Shown here: in pieces, positions 1 to 9,039 of the stretch
Layout: the number at the start of each line of letters is the position of its first letter
How positions within the stretch are numbered: the first letter of the stretch is position 1
NCBI RefSeq assembly: GCF_042427745.1
Contig: NZ_JBHMFA010000005.1
DNA: 64,000 nucleotides
Reading direction: 5' to 3' (one strand)
Origin: Algibacter miyuki
GTDB lineage: Bacteria > Bacteroidota > Bacteroidia > Flavobacteriales > Flavobacteriaceae
The notes under the pieces: generated by a model
The model's input: only the letters and a program-made list of their open reading frames with translations
What the model was told of the DNA's origin: nothing
Databases searched by the model: none
Made by a program: the position numbers and the translations under genes

Positions 1-3000
1 ATTATTCATGTTACCAGAAACAATAGAATCAATGCTAAAGCAGGAAACATCAATAATGCTTTATTACAAGCAACAGGCGAAATATGCCTAATACTAGATC
101 CAGACCACGTACCAAAACCTGATTTTTTAGACGAAGTATTACCATATTTTGAAAATAAAAATATCGGGTTTGTTCAAACTGCGCAAGTTTATTATAATGT
201 AAAAGAATCAGATGTTGCTGAGGGAGCCTCGCAACAAACTTTTCATTTTTATGGCCCTATGATGATGTCTATGAATTCTTACGGCACAGTTAATGCGATT
301 GGAGCAAATTGCGTTTTTAGACGAAAAGCCTTAGACTCCATCGGCGGCCATGCACCAGGATTATCCGAAGATATGCACACTGCCATGCAACTTCATGCTA
401 AAGGTTGGAAATCGGTTTACGTGCCAAAAGCCTTTACAGAAGGCTTAACTCCGGCATCACTAACCGCTTATTATAAACAACAATTAAAATGGTCTCGGGG
501 CACATTAGAGTTACTGGTGTCTGTATATCCTAAACTATTTAAAAAGTTCACTTGGAAACAAAAGTTTCACTACGGTCTTTTACCCATGCACTATTTATCG
601 GGTATCTTCTTTTTGTTAGGTTTCTTGATCCCAATAATATCTTTATTTAACGCTTCTTTACCATGGAAAGGTAATGTTATAAATTTCGGGCTAATATATC
701 TCCCTGTACTTGTATCCATATTTTGTATACGTATTTTTGTACAGCGTTGGGTTCTAAATAAGAGTGAACGAGGTATACATATATTAGGTGGACTATTATT
801 AATTTGTACTTGGTGGGTATTCCTACTAGGTTTCGTTTATACGGTTATTAGAAAAAATGTTCCGTATTTGCCAACTCCAAAAGACGACAAAGAATTAACT
901 AATTTTAAAATATTAATTCCTAACCTTGTTATAGCCGTAATTTCTATAGCAGCTATTATTTACGGGTTAAATTTAGATTTTACGCCCTTTTCATTATTCA
1001 TGTCAGGTTTTGCATTGTTCAATGTTTTAATTATGCTATACACCTTAGTATTTGCCTACCAGAAACCTCGTGAAGTAAAACTGAATTTAAATGAAAAACC
1101 ATATTCAAACCCCTTTAGAAATAGTCTTTTTATTATTTTCAGAAAAACTGTTTTACCTTTAGTATTAAGCTCTGTTATTATATGCGGCGGAATACAGTAC
1201 TATGGAGAATATGTAAAATGGGGAGGTGTTACTTCGGAAATAAAATCTAGAAACACCATAAATTATATTGGTGTTTTTGCACCTAAAATAGATAACGGAC
1301 TCACCGATTTAAATACAGTAAAAACAAATACAAAATTTGGAAATCATAAATTTGATCTAATTTCATTGTACTTGCCATGGCACAAAAATATAGAATCAAA
1401 CTTTCCAAAAACCTTAATAGATTCTATTTACAAACAAAATTCAATACCTGTAATCACATGGGAACCTTGGATAAACACTTTTGAAGGTGATTTTAACTCG
1501 GAAAATCATCATGTATACAACCTTATAGAAACAGGCTATTTTGATAACTATATTGCCGATTTTGCAAACACCCTTAAAACCTATAAACATCCCGTTTTTT
1601 TGAGATTTGCTCATGAGTTTGACAACCCATTTTATCCGTGGTATGTTACCGGAGATAAAGCATCAGAAAAGTTTAAAAACGCTTGGATACATACTTATGA
1701 AATTTTCAAAAAACAAGGCGCGGATAATGTGGTATGGATTTGGAACCCGTGGAAACCGGAGCATGTTGCCTCTTTTTATCCAGGCGAAGCTTATGTTGAT
1801 TGGATTGGCGTAAACATACTAAACTACGGCGACTTAAATCAAGATGGAAAATCACAGGAGTTTGAAGCTTTATATAAACCATTCCACGACGCGTTTAAAA
1901 ACCTTCCGGGAACACCTGTTGTTATATCCGAATTCGGTGCTTTAACCAGTAACCTACAAAAAAACGTTTCCAATTGGCAAGACAACGCCTTCATTGCTAT
2001 AGAAAATAATTTTCCTGAGATTAAATCTATTATTCATTTTAACAGTAAAGTAGATAACAATTGGCCTACTGGAGAAATTCCAAATACTTACCTAGATTGG
2101 ACCATTGCCTCAAAACAAACCACTCTTAATTTATTTGAACAAAAAAAAGTTCCAAGCTATATAAACAGACCTTTACAAGATATTAAAAGCAACTCTCTGC
2201 CCCCAGAAAAGGCTCAAATAGCAATGCAAAACATTAAAGGCATCAACTTCAAAATTGGTCATAATTGGGAAAAAGATTATCACATTCTAAATAGAAGAAA
2301 ACTAATTGCAGATTTTGAAAACATCAAAAACTTAAAGCTAAATACGCTTAAGTACCAAGGAAATTCCGTTTATGATCATAATGTTTTTGAAGTAAGCAAA
2401 CTCTACAATCTAAATATAGCTTATAGCTTTTGGGTGCCCGAGAACCTTGATTTTATGACGGACACCTTAAAAACAGAAGCATTAAAATCGGAAATAATAA
2501 AAACCGTAAAGGCTTTAAAAAACAATGATCACATTATTTCTTGGCACATAGAAAATGATGTACAACACCAACAGAAAAACTTTTACCACAAGCCCGAACT
2601 TTTATATCAAAATAGAGCCTATATTTTATGGTTGAAAGAGCTTAGTAATGCTATAAAAAAAGAGGATAACAAACGTCCATTAATAACTAATATTGAAATA
2701 AATCAACAATCTATTTATCATATAAAAAACATTTTAAACAGTTCGGCTGCCATTGATGGCATAGGCTTAGTTGTAAAAAATGATGAAAACTTAGAAAACG
2801 TTGTACACTATTTATCCGAAAACAAAACACATTTTATTTTAAGTGACATAGATGCTGCTAATTTAAAACCTAATAATATTTTAAAACACCAATTTTCTTT
2901 TTTTATAACAGGTTGGCAAGATAAGCACGAAAGTAACAAGCTTGTTTTTGATGGATTAATAGACAGAAAAGGGAGACAAAAAAAATCATACCTTGAAGCT

Positions 3001-3345
3001 ATAAGTGCCATTAACTCTAAACCAGTTTCTGTTGAATTACCTAAGATTAAAATATTAAAACCGTCTAAATTAATTTACGAAAATAATACACATACTTATT
3101 ACGCCATGATTTACAGTGACAGTTGGATTTATGGGTCTGATAGCGAAAACTTAGAATTTGAATGGGCTTTAATTAAATGTGATGAATTTGGTAACTACTT
3201 AGCGATAAAAGAAAAGGGATTTGGACCAAGTTTACAGTTAAAAATACCTGAGAACCATGATTTATACAGATTGCAACTTACCGCTATAAAATCGGGTTAT
3301 ACCACAACAACAATAACAACATTAAACACGCCTTTACTAGACTGA
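1..3345 (+). CDS. Membrane GT2 glycan synthase fused to a GH26-like hydrolase (5' partial)
   Basis: The reading frame is open from base 1, so the ATG at 259 is internal and the true start lies left of the window; about 1,114 residues are visible. Residues 10-170 form a processive GT2 domain: a KAGN motif, D33-x-D35, an SED motif at 122-124 (the TED equivalent) and Q160-x-x-K163-W164, the QxxRW site with Arg replaced by Lys. About six hydrophobic segments follow (roughly 185-405). Residues 430-700 resemble glycoside hydrolase family 26, with E539 (in HEFDN) and E644 (in ISEFG) 105 residues apart, close to the spacing of the acid/base and nucleophile in GH26 mannanases. Residues 745-1005 look like a second TIM-barrel domain, then a C-terminal beta domain. 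Inference: a polymer made and exported by the GT2 part is trimmed or edited by the tethered hydrolase. The sugar cannot be read from sequence. Confidence 0.85.
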   Translation: MIHVTRNNRINAKAGNINNALLQATGEICLILDPDHVPKPDFLDEVLPYFENKNIGFVQTAQVYYNVKESDVAEGASQQTFHFYGPMMMSMNSYGTVNAIGANCVFRRKALDSIGGHAPGLSEDMHTAMQLHAKGWKSVYVPKAFTEGLTPASLTAYYKQQLKWSRGTLELLVSVYPKLFKKFTWKQKFHYGLLPMHYLSGIFFLLGFLIPIISLFNASLPWKGNVINFGLIYLPVLVSIFCIRIFVQRWVLNKSERGIHILGGLLLICTWWVFLLGFVYTVIRKNVPYLPTPKDDKELTNFKILIPNLVIAVISIAAIIYGLNLDFTPFSLFMSGFALFNVLIMLYTLVFAYQKPREVKLNLNEKPYSNPFRNSLFIIFRKTVLPLVLSSVIICGGIQYYGEYVKWGGVTSEIKSRNTINYIGVFAPKIDNGLTDLNTVKTNTKFGNHKFDLISLYLPWHKNIESNFPKTLIDSIYKQNSIPVITWEPWINTFEGDFNSENHHVYNLIETGYFDNYIADFANTLKTYKHPVFLRFAHEFDNPFYPWYVTGDKASEKFKNAWIHTYEIFKKQGADNVVWIWNPWKPEHVASFYPGEAYVDWIGVNILNYGDLNQDGKSQEFEALYKPFHDAFKNLPGTPVVISEFGALTSNLQKNVSNWQDNAFIAIENNFPEIKSIIHFNSKVDNNWPTGEIPNTYLDWTIASKQTTLNLFEQKKVPSYINRPLQDIKSNSLPPEKAQIAMQNIKGINFKIGHNWEKDYHILNRRKLIADFENIKNLKLNTLKYQGNSVYDHNVFEVSKLYNLNIAYSFWVPENLDFMTDTLKTEALKSEIIKTVKALKNNDHIISWHIENDVQHQQKNFYHKPELLYQNRAYILWLKELSNAIKKEDNKRPLITNIEINQQSIYHIKNILNSSAAIDGIGLVVKNDENLENVVHYLSENKTHFILSDIDAANLKPNNILKHQFSFFITGWQDKHESNKLVFDGLIDRKGRQKKSYLEAISAINSKPVSVELPKIKILKPSKLIYENNTHTYYAMIYSDSWIYGSDSENLEFEWALIKCDEFGNYLAIKEKGFGPSLQLKIPENHDLYRLQLTAIKSGYTTTTITTLNTPLLD

Positions 3346-3372
3346 AATAAACATTTTTAAAAACCAACTTTA

Positions 3373-4386
3373 TTAATATTTACTCCTTTTAAGAAAAGGA
3401 TTGGTTACTAAAAAAATAAAATAGAAGAGGTATTTCTTACTAAAAATCTTTGCGATAGAAAAATAACCTAAACCATTATAATCCTGTCCTATAAAAGCAT
3501 TTAAAGGATATGCATTTACACTTTGCATTTTCTCTAATAAAGGTAAAATCTCAGATCTTTTCATCGTAGATTTTAATATTCTATTTAAAAGAAAAAACAC
3601 AAAAGATTGTTGTTTAGCCCTTAATCTAACCAAGCATGCTTTATTATTAATTTTAAGATTATTAATTATTGAATGATATGCAACAGCTGCATTTGCATTA
3701 TCATCGATAACTTTTAAATAATGATTTGGTTCTTTACTCGTCATTGCCGAACCATAATTTCTTACATATCGATGCGCATCTATTGGTAAATGAATAACAT
3801 TATTAGCTTTAACCAAAATTTTTCCTGTAAAAATGGCATCTTCCATCCATCGACCTTCAATAAACTGGAGTTCAATTGATTTTAAAAAATTTCTATTAAT
3901 AAAATACCACCAAACTTCATTCTGAAAGCCATGACTTGCGATATAATCAATTCCTGATTTTTTATCGATTTCCAACTCGTCATTTAAGTTCGATTTAGAA
4001 TCTACTAGCGTTAATAATTCAGTTGGTTGCGATTTAAAAGTTAAAACATCAGGTTGATGTTCTATGGCATAATTCAAAAGTGTTTTTAAAACATCATTTG
4101 CCAAATAATCATCAGGATCTAAAAAATAGATATACTCCCCATTAGCGACATAAAGCCCTGTATTTCTGGCGGCCCCTACACCTCTATTCTCTTGGTTAAG
4201 AACAAAAATATTTTCATGCGTCCATTTATAACTTTCAATTAAAGCCATACTTGCATCATTCGAGCCATCATTAACGATGATGATTTCATAATCACCTTCG
4301 TTTAAACCTTGATGCACCAAACTATCTAAACATCTAATAATATAGCGTTCAACATTATATACAGGAATAATTACACTTAACTTCAA
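3373..4386 (-). CDS. Family 2 glycosyltransferase (GT-A fold)
   Basis: A 337-residue enzyme starting MKLSVIIPVYNVE, the typical N-terminus of soluble GT2 glycosyltransferases that move a sugar from a nucleotide donor onto a growing surface glycan. The nucleotide and metal site is visible: NDGSNDAS near residue 40, ENRGVGAARNTG near 65, and the DxD-type motif LDPDDY near 92. The C-terminus is hydrophobic and basic (FLVTNPFLKRSKY), suggesting attachment to the inner membrane. It is a clear paralogue of the product at 5583-6608, sharing the start, the MxDAIFTGK/VEDGIFTAN region and the YPL-x-F-x-G ending. Donor and acceptor cannot be deduced. It converges on the GT2-GH26 gene with no obvious terminator between them. 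Confidence 0.9.
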   Translation of the reverse strand: MKLSVIIPVYNVERYIIRCLDSLVHQGLNEGDYEIIIVNDGSNDASMALIESYKWTHENIFVLNQENRGVGAARNTGLYVANGEYIYFLDPDDYLANDVLKTLLNYAIEHQPDVLTFKSQPTELLTLVDSKSNLNDELEIDKKSGIDYIASHGFQNEVWWYFINRNFLKSIELQFIEGRWMEDAIFTGKILVKANNVIHLPIDAHRYVRNYGSAMTSKEPNHYLKVIDDNANAAVAYHSIINNLKINNKACLVRLRAKQQSFVFFLLNRILKSTMKRSEILPLLEKMQSVNAYPLNAFIGQDYNGLGYFSIAKIFSKKYLFYFIFLVTNPFLKRSKY

Positions 4387-4490
4387 TTACTTGTTTTTTC
4401 AAAGACTAAAATAACAAATTTATCTATTGAACAATACCACCTAAATACTTAATAGATAATAAATAGCTTTCGGAAGGCCTAACTTGTATT

Positions 4491-5507
4491 TTATCGTTTT
4501 TTTAAAGTTGAAATTAGAAATTCATGCATCGCATCTGTATAATCCAAATGCGTTACCATGCGTAATTTATTACCGCCCATACTAATAATATGAACATTTT
4601 TATCGGCTAGTTTTTTAGTGAATTCTTTTTCGTTTACGTCGCTATTCAACTCAAAAATTACAATATTGGTTTCTATAGCTTCAACCGATTTAACACTTGA
4701 TAATTGAGATAAAACCGTACCAATTTCTTTCGCTTTACTATGATCGTTAGCTAAACGATCCATATTATGGTCTAAAGCATACAATCCGGCAGCAGCCAAA
4801 ATTCCAGCCTGACGCATATTACCGCCAAATATTTTACGCAGTCTAATGGCATTTTGCATAATGGCTGCATCACCAACTAAAACAGAACCTACGGGGCAGC
4901 CTAAACCTTTACTCAAACATACCGAAATGGTATCGAATACTTTCCCATATTGCTCAGCCGTTTCATTTTTAGCGACCAAGGCGTTCCATAAACGTGCACC
5001 ATCTAAGTGAAATCCAAGTTTATTTTCGTCACAAACCGTTCTTATTTTTTCAATCTCTTTAAAGTCCCAACACGCACCACCTCTTCTATTTGCTGTGTTT
5101 TCAATTTCAACTAAACTTGTTTTACTATAATAATAAGCTTCTGGGTTTATGGCGTTTAAAACATCACTAGCTTTAAACATACCATCATTAACATCAAGCA
5201 ATTGACAAGACACGCCACTATTGAAGGATGCTCCTCCAGATTCATAATTAAAAATATGTGCATATTTATCGCAAATAACCTGATCCCCGGGATTGGTATG
5301 TAACTTTATAGCTGTTTGGTTCGCCATGGTACCACTCGGAAAAAACAAAGCTGTTTCTTTACCAAACATTTTAGCTATTCGAGTTTCTAACGCATTTATT
5401 GTTGGGTCTTCTCGAAATACATCGTCTCCCACAGGTGCCTGCATCATGGCCTCCAACATGGGTTTCGATGGTTTTGTTACTGTATCACTTCTTAGGTCTA
5501 TTATCAA
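4491..5507 (-). CDS. ltaE: Threonine aldolase (low specificity, PLP-dependent)
   Basis: A 338-residue fold-type I PLP enzyme that cleaves L-threonine or L-allo-threonine to glycine and acetaldehyde in the cytoplasm. Family hallmarks are in order: the N-terminal DLRSDTVTKP motif, GDDVFREDPT near residue 28, FFPSGTMANQ near 55 (cofactor phosphate binding), HLDGARLWN near 167 (D169 for the pyridine nitrogen), and CLSKGLGCPVGS with the probable Schiff-base lysine K200. Length matches the family. It sits between two paralogous glycosyltransferase genes on the same strand, with no obvious metabolic link, so this is probably chance or a shared transcript. Stereospecificity cannot be told from sequence. 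Confidence 0.93.
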   Translation of the reverse strand: MIIDLRSDTVTKPSKPMLEAMMQAPVGDDVFREDPTINALETRIAKMFGKETALFFPSGTMANQTAIKLHTNPGDQVICDKYAHIFNYESGGASFNSGVSCQLLDVNDGMFKASDVLNAINPEAYYYSKTSLVEIENTANRRGGACWDFKEIEKIRTVCDENKLGFHLDGARLWNALVAKNETAEQYGKVFDTISVCLSKGLGCPVGSVLVGDAAIMQNAIRLRKIFGGNMRQAGILAAAGLYALDHNMDRLANDHSKAKEIGTVLSQLSSVKSVEAIETNIVIFELNSDVNEKEFTKKLADKNVHIISMGGNKLRMVTHLDYTDAMHEFLISTLKKR

Positions 5508-5582
5508 TTTAAAATACTTAATTAATTAACATGTTAATTCTCAAATAATATATCCCACTTGATATTCAATACAACTAAACAT

Positions 5583-6608
5583 CTACGATGCCCTTTTTCT
5601 TAAGACAGGATTAGCTATTCTAAACACTAAACAAAACAGTTTTTTCTTACTAAACACAAATGATAGAGCCTTATAAGTCGCCCCACTATACTCATGCCCC
5701 GCAAAAACAGTTAGAGGATAAGCTTTGGCTTTTCTTACTTCATTTAATATTAATTTCACCTCTTTTAATCTAATATTGGAGCTCAACATACGTAATAGAC
5801 CAAAAAAAACATAAGATTCTTGTCTTACTTTTAATCTATTATAAGCTTTTACTTGCATTTCAGATGTTGGTTCTAAAGAATCTAACAACGGTTTAAATGT
5901 TATAGCAACATTAACCATGTCTACCGCCATTTTATGATAATGTCTAGGTGTTTTTTTACTCATTATAGATTGCGGTCTTTGCACATATCTATGCATGTCT
6001 AAAGGAATATGAGCTATTCTCTTTGCATTTAACAATACATTCGCAGTAAAAATACCATCTTCAACATATGTTCCTTCTGAAAACGAAATGTTTAAATCTT
6101 CCAAAAATGACTTTTTAACAACATACCACCAAACTTCATTTTTGTAACTTCTGCCACTAATATATTCGACACCTGTCTCCACATTAACATTAAAGTTTTT
6201 ATTTTGAGTAATTTCTAATGAATCCAAAATATCACTATAATTAATACTTTTTGAATTAAAAGTCAGCACATCTAAATCATATAAATCAATAGTACTCATG
6301 ATCGTAGACAAGACTCCTCCCTTTATGTAATCATCAGAATCAAGAAAATATATATAATCCCCCTTAGCTAGACCAATACCTTTATTTCTGGCATTTGCAA
6401 GCCCTTTGTTCTCTTGATGATGGACAATAATATTATTGTATTTTTTCGAGAATTCCTTAATCAATTCCATACTTTTATCCTTAGTTCCGTCATCAATTAT
6501 AATAACTTCATAATCATTGGTACTAACATCTTGAAAATATATACTTTCAAGACATTTCACTATGTATTTTTCAACATTGTAAACAGGTAAAATAATACTT
6601 AACTTCAT
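5583..6608 (-). CDS. Family 2 glycosyltransferase, paralogue of 3373-4386
   Basis: A 341-residue GT2 enzyme starting MKLSIILPVYNVEKYI. DDGTKDKS (near 39), ENKGLANARNKG (near 66) and LDSDDY (near 93) form the nucleotide-sugar and metal site. It differs from its paralogue 1.2 kb away in having DSDD instead of DPDD. Both end in a YPL-x-F-x-G segment and a hydrophobic basic tail likely to sit on the membrane. The two genes look like a duplication separated by the threonine aldolase gene. A role in exopolysaccharide, O-antigen or glycoprotein glycan assembly is inferred; donor and acceptor are unknown. Confidence 0.9.
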   Translation of the reverse strand: MKLSIILPVYNVEKYIVKCLESIYFQDVSTNDYEVIIIDDGTKDKSMELIKEFSKKYNNIIVHHQENKGLANARNKGIGLAKGDYIYFLDSDDYIKGGVLSTIMSTIDLYDLDVLTFNSKSINYSDILDSLEITQNKNFNVNVETGVEYISGRSYKNEVWWYVVKKSFLEDLNISFSEGTYVEDGIFTANVLLNAKRIAHIPLDMHRYVQRPQSIMSKKTPRHYHKMAVDMVNVAITFKPLLDSLEPTSEMQVKAYNRLKVRQESYVFFGLLRMLSSNIRLKEVKLILNEVRKAKAYPLTVFAGHEYSGATYKALSFVFSKKKLFCLVFRIANPVLRKRAS

Positions 6609-6818
6609 TATAGTTTTATTTTTTAAATAGATAAAACCGGAGATTTACTATTTAAATTTCATTCATTAAATTTTCTTGCTAACTATAAATTCAGGATGTA
6701 AAAGGGAGTGTTTTTATAAAAAACATTGCAAAATTACAAAAAAAAGATTATAAACTTTTACATATTGAATTTTTTTAAACATTAAGAAATCTTATTTTTG
6801 TTTCAAACAAAATTGAAT

Positions 6819-7929
6819 ATGATAACCACTGATCAAATTAAAGATCTAAATACCCGCCTCGATAAACTTAGGCACTATCTTTGACATAGACGCCAAATTA
6901 ATTGAAATACAGAACGAGGAAGAACAAACCTTTGACCCTAATTTCTGGAACGACTCTAAAGCCGCTGAAATTATAATGAAATCACTTCGTGTGAAGAAAA
7001 AATGGGTAGAAGATTACAACACTGCAAGAACTCGAATTGAAGACCTAGAAGTTTTATACGAATTTTACAAAGAAGACGAAGCCACAGCTGATGACGTTCA
7101 AAACCAGTACGATTTATTAGCTAACCTACTCGAAGATATCGAGTTTAAAAACATGCTTTCGGAAGAAGGAGATAGCCTCAGTGCCGTACTTCAAATTACC
7201 GCAGGTGCTGGAGGTACGGAAAGTTGCGATTGGGCCAATATGCTTATGCGTATGTATTTAATGTATGCCGAAAAAAGCGGATTTAAAGTAAAGGAATTAA
7301 ACTTTCAAGAAGGTGATGTTGCCGGAATAAAAACCGTAACCTTAGAAATTGAAGGCGATTTTGCTTTTGGATGGTTAAAAGGCGAAAACGGCGTACACCG
7401 TTTGGTTCGTATTTCTCCATTTGATAGTAATGCTAAACGCCATACCAGTTTTGCATCGGTTTACGTATATCCTCTAGTTGATGATACTATTGAAATTGAA
7501 ATAAACCCAGCCGATTTAGATATTACCACCGCTAGATCTAGTGGTGCAGGTGGACAAAACGTGAATAAGGTTGAAACCAAAGTACAATTAACACATAAAC
7601 CAACCGGAATTCAAATATCTTGTTCGGAAACGCGTTCTCAACATGATAACCGATCTCGTGCTTTGCAAATGCTGAAATCGCAATTGTATGAAATTGAGTT
7701 GCAAAAACAACTCGCGCAGCGTGATGATATCGAGGCAGGAAAGATGAAAATTGAATGGGGAAGCCAAATCCGAAATTATGTGATGCATCCTTATAAATTA
7801 GTAAAAGACGTTCGTACAGCTCACGAAACAGGTAATGTTGACGCGGTTATGGATGGCAATATAGAACCTTTTCTAAAAGCTTATTTAATGATGATGGGGC
7901 AAAAAGAAGTAGATGAGAATCAATTATAA
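6819..7929 (+). CDS. prfB: Peptide chain release factor 2, expressed by programmed +1 frameshift
   Basis: RF2 reads UGA and UAA stop codons and triggers peptide release. The gene starts at ATG 6819 and reads 21 codons to an in-frame TGA at 6882-6884; skipping base 6882 joins the main frame (6883-7929), giving about 369 residues, as expected for RF2. The slip site CTT TGA C (6879-6885) is canonical, preceded by TAT and by AGG at 6870. A simple ORF call starting at 6976 would lose 52 residues. The main frame has the SPF anticodon-like tripeptide (7414-7422) that recognises the stop codon and the GGQ catalytic motif (7549-7557). Expression is autoregulated: low RF2 lets ribosomes pause at UGA and shift. 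A HAD phosphatase gene follows 52 bases later. Confidence 0.97.
6870..6885 (+). promoter_or_regulatory. prfB programmed +1 frameshift site
   Basis: The string AGG CAC TAT CTT TGA C is the RF2 recoding site. CTT is the slippery P-site codon, TGA the autoregulatory stop and C the weak-termination 3' context. In E. coli the stimulator is AGGGGG; only AGG is kept here. The downstream frame is RF2 and the upstream 21 codons have no other continuation, so the shift must occur for a full product. Confidence 0.95.
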
Positions 7930-7981
7930 AGCATACTAATTCCCTTCTAGCCTAACGCTCTATAAAATTCATAATAAAAAA

Positions 7982-8599
7982 ATGAAAGATATAAATACCA
8001 TAATTTTCGATTTAGGAGGTGTATTAATAGACTGGAACCCAGAATACGTTTTTTTAAAAGCATTTGAAGGTGACCGCAAAAAAATGCAATGGTTTTTTTC
8101 TAACATTTGTACCATGCAATGGAATGAAAATCAAGATGCAGGATATCCATTAGCAAAAGCTACTAGTGAATTAGTATCACAATTTCCGGAGTACCAAACT
8201 TATATTGAAATGTATTACGGCCAGTGGGAACGCATGCTCGGTGGTAAAATAACAGGAACCGTAGCTATTTTAGAAAAGCTAATAGCAACCAAAGATTACA
8301 AAATTGTAGCCCTTACAAATTGGAGTAGTGAAACCTTTCCTATTGCGCAAAAACATTTTGAGTTTTTAGATTGGTTTGATGGCATTGTAGTTTCTGGTGA
8401 TGAAAAAACCAGAAAACCATTTAAACGTATTTATGATATTTGCTTAGAGCGTTATAATATCACACCCGAAAACGCCATTTTTATCGATGATAATTTAAGA
8501 AATATCGTTGCAGCAAACTCCTTCGGTATAAACGGAGTTCATTTTACAACGCCCGAAAACCTTATTGAAGATTTAAAACCATTTAACATTCATTTATAA
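7982..8599 (+). CDS. HAD-superfamily hydrolase (YihX-like phosphatase)
   Basis: A 205-residue cytoplasmic haloacid-dehalogenase-like protein. Motif I is FDLGGVLIDW (nucleophile Asp at residue 10), motif II is the T-N pair in ALTNWS near 111, the motif III lysine is in KTRKPF near 141, and motif IV is FIDDN near 162. The F-D-L-G-G/N-V start and size resemble subfamily IA enzymes such as YihX, which dephosphorylate sugar phosphates. The substrate is not predictable. Its TAA overlaps the ATG of the ArsC-like gene by one base (TAATG, 8597-8601), indicating translational coupling. Confidence 0.88.
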   Translation: MKDINTIIFDLGGVLIDWNPEYVFLKAFEGDRKKMQWFFSNICTMQWNENQDAGYPLAKATSELVSQFPEYQTYIEMYYGQWERMLGGKITGTVAILEKLIATKDYKIVALTNWSSETFPIAQKHFEFLDWFDGIVVSGDEKTRKPFKRIYDICLERYNITPENAIFIDDNLRNIVAANSFGINGVHFTTPENLIEDLKPFNIHL

Positions 8600-8940
8600 T
8601 GACCAAAATATATCATAATCCGCGCTGTTCAAAATCGCGTCAAGGCGTGAAAATCCTTGAGAATTCAGGAAAACCATTCGAAATTGTAAAATATTTAGAC
8701 GATACCCTTTCCGCGAAAGCGTTAACCGAACTTATTGCGCTTTTGGGTATAGAACCGATTGCATTAGTTAGAAAAAATGAAGCCATTTGGAAAAGTGACT
8801 TTAAAGGAAAAACCTTAACCGATGCTGAAGTGATTGATGCTATGGTTAATAACCCGAAATTGATAGAACGCCCAATTGTTGTTAACGGAAACAAAGCCGT
8901 TATTGGAAGGCCTCCACAATTAATTTTAGACATTATTTAG
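8599..8940 (+). CDS. arsC: ArsC-family arsenate reductase-like protein
   Basis: A 113-residue thioredoxin-fold protein of the glutaredoxin-linked ArsC family, which reduces arsenate to arsenite. NPRCSKSRQ places the active cysteine at C10. The ERPIVV segment near 91 and GRPP near 103 supply the arginines that bind the oxyanion in this family. Length fits. There is no arsenite pump or ArsR regulator nearby, and it is coupled to a HAD phosphatase gene, so a general redox role is possible; Spx/YffB relatives share the fold. The 14-mer TTTCCGCGAAAGCG lies within the coding sequence at 8708-8721. Confidence 0.82.
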   Translation: MTKIYHNPRCSKSRQGVKILENSGKPFEIVKYLDDTLSAKALTELIALLGIEPIALVRKNEAIWKSDFKGKTLTDAEVIDAMVNNPKLIERPIVVNGNKAVIGRPPQLILDII

Positions 8941-9039
8941 CCCGTTTTTTAGGTTTACTTTAACAAAAACTTAACTCACTTAACTTAAAGCAACCCATAA
9001 ATTTGCAGTTCAATTAAATTTATAATTTAAAAGATCGGC

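Noticed and set aside
259..3345. Taking ATG 259 as the start of the GT2-GH26 gene
   Set aside because: The frame is open to base 1 and encodes the GT2 motifs KAGN and DxD upstream of 259, so the gene is truncated by the window edge.
6976..7929. RF2 starting at ATG 6976
   Set aside because: It would lack the N-terminal domain; a conserved CTT-TGA-C frameshift site joins an upstream 21-codon frame.
8599..8940. An arsenic-resistance operon
   Set aside because: Only an ArsC-like protein is present; there is no ArsB/Acr3 pump, ArsR or ArsM nearby.
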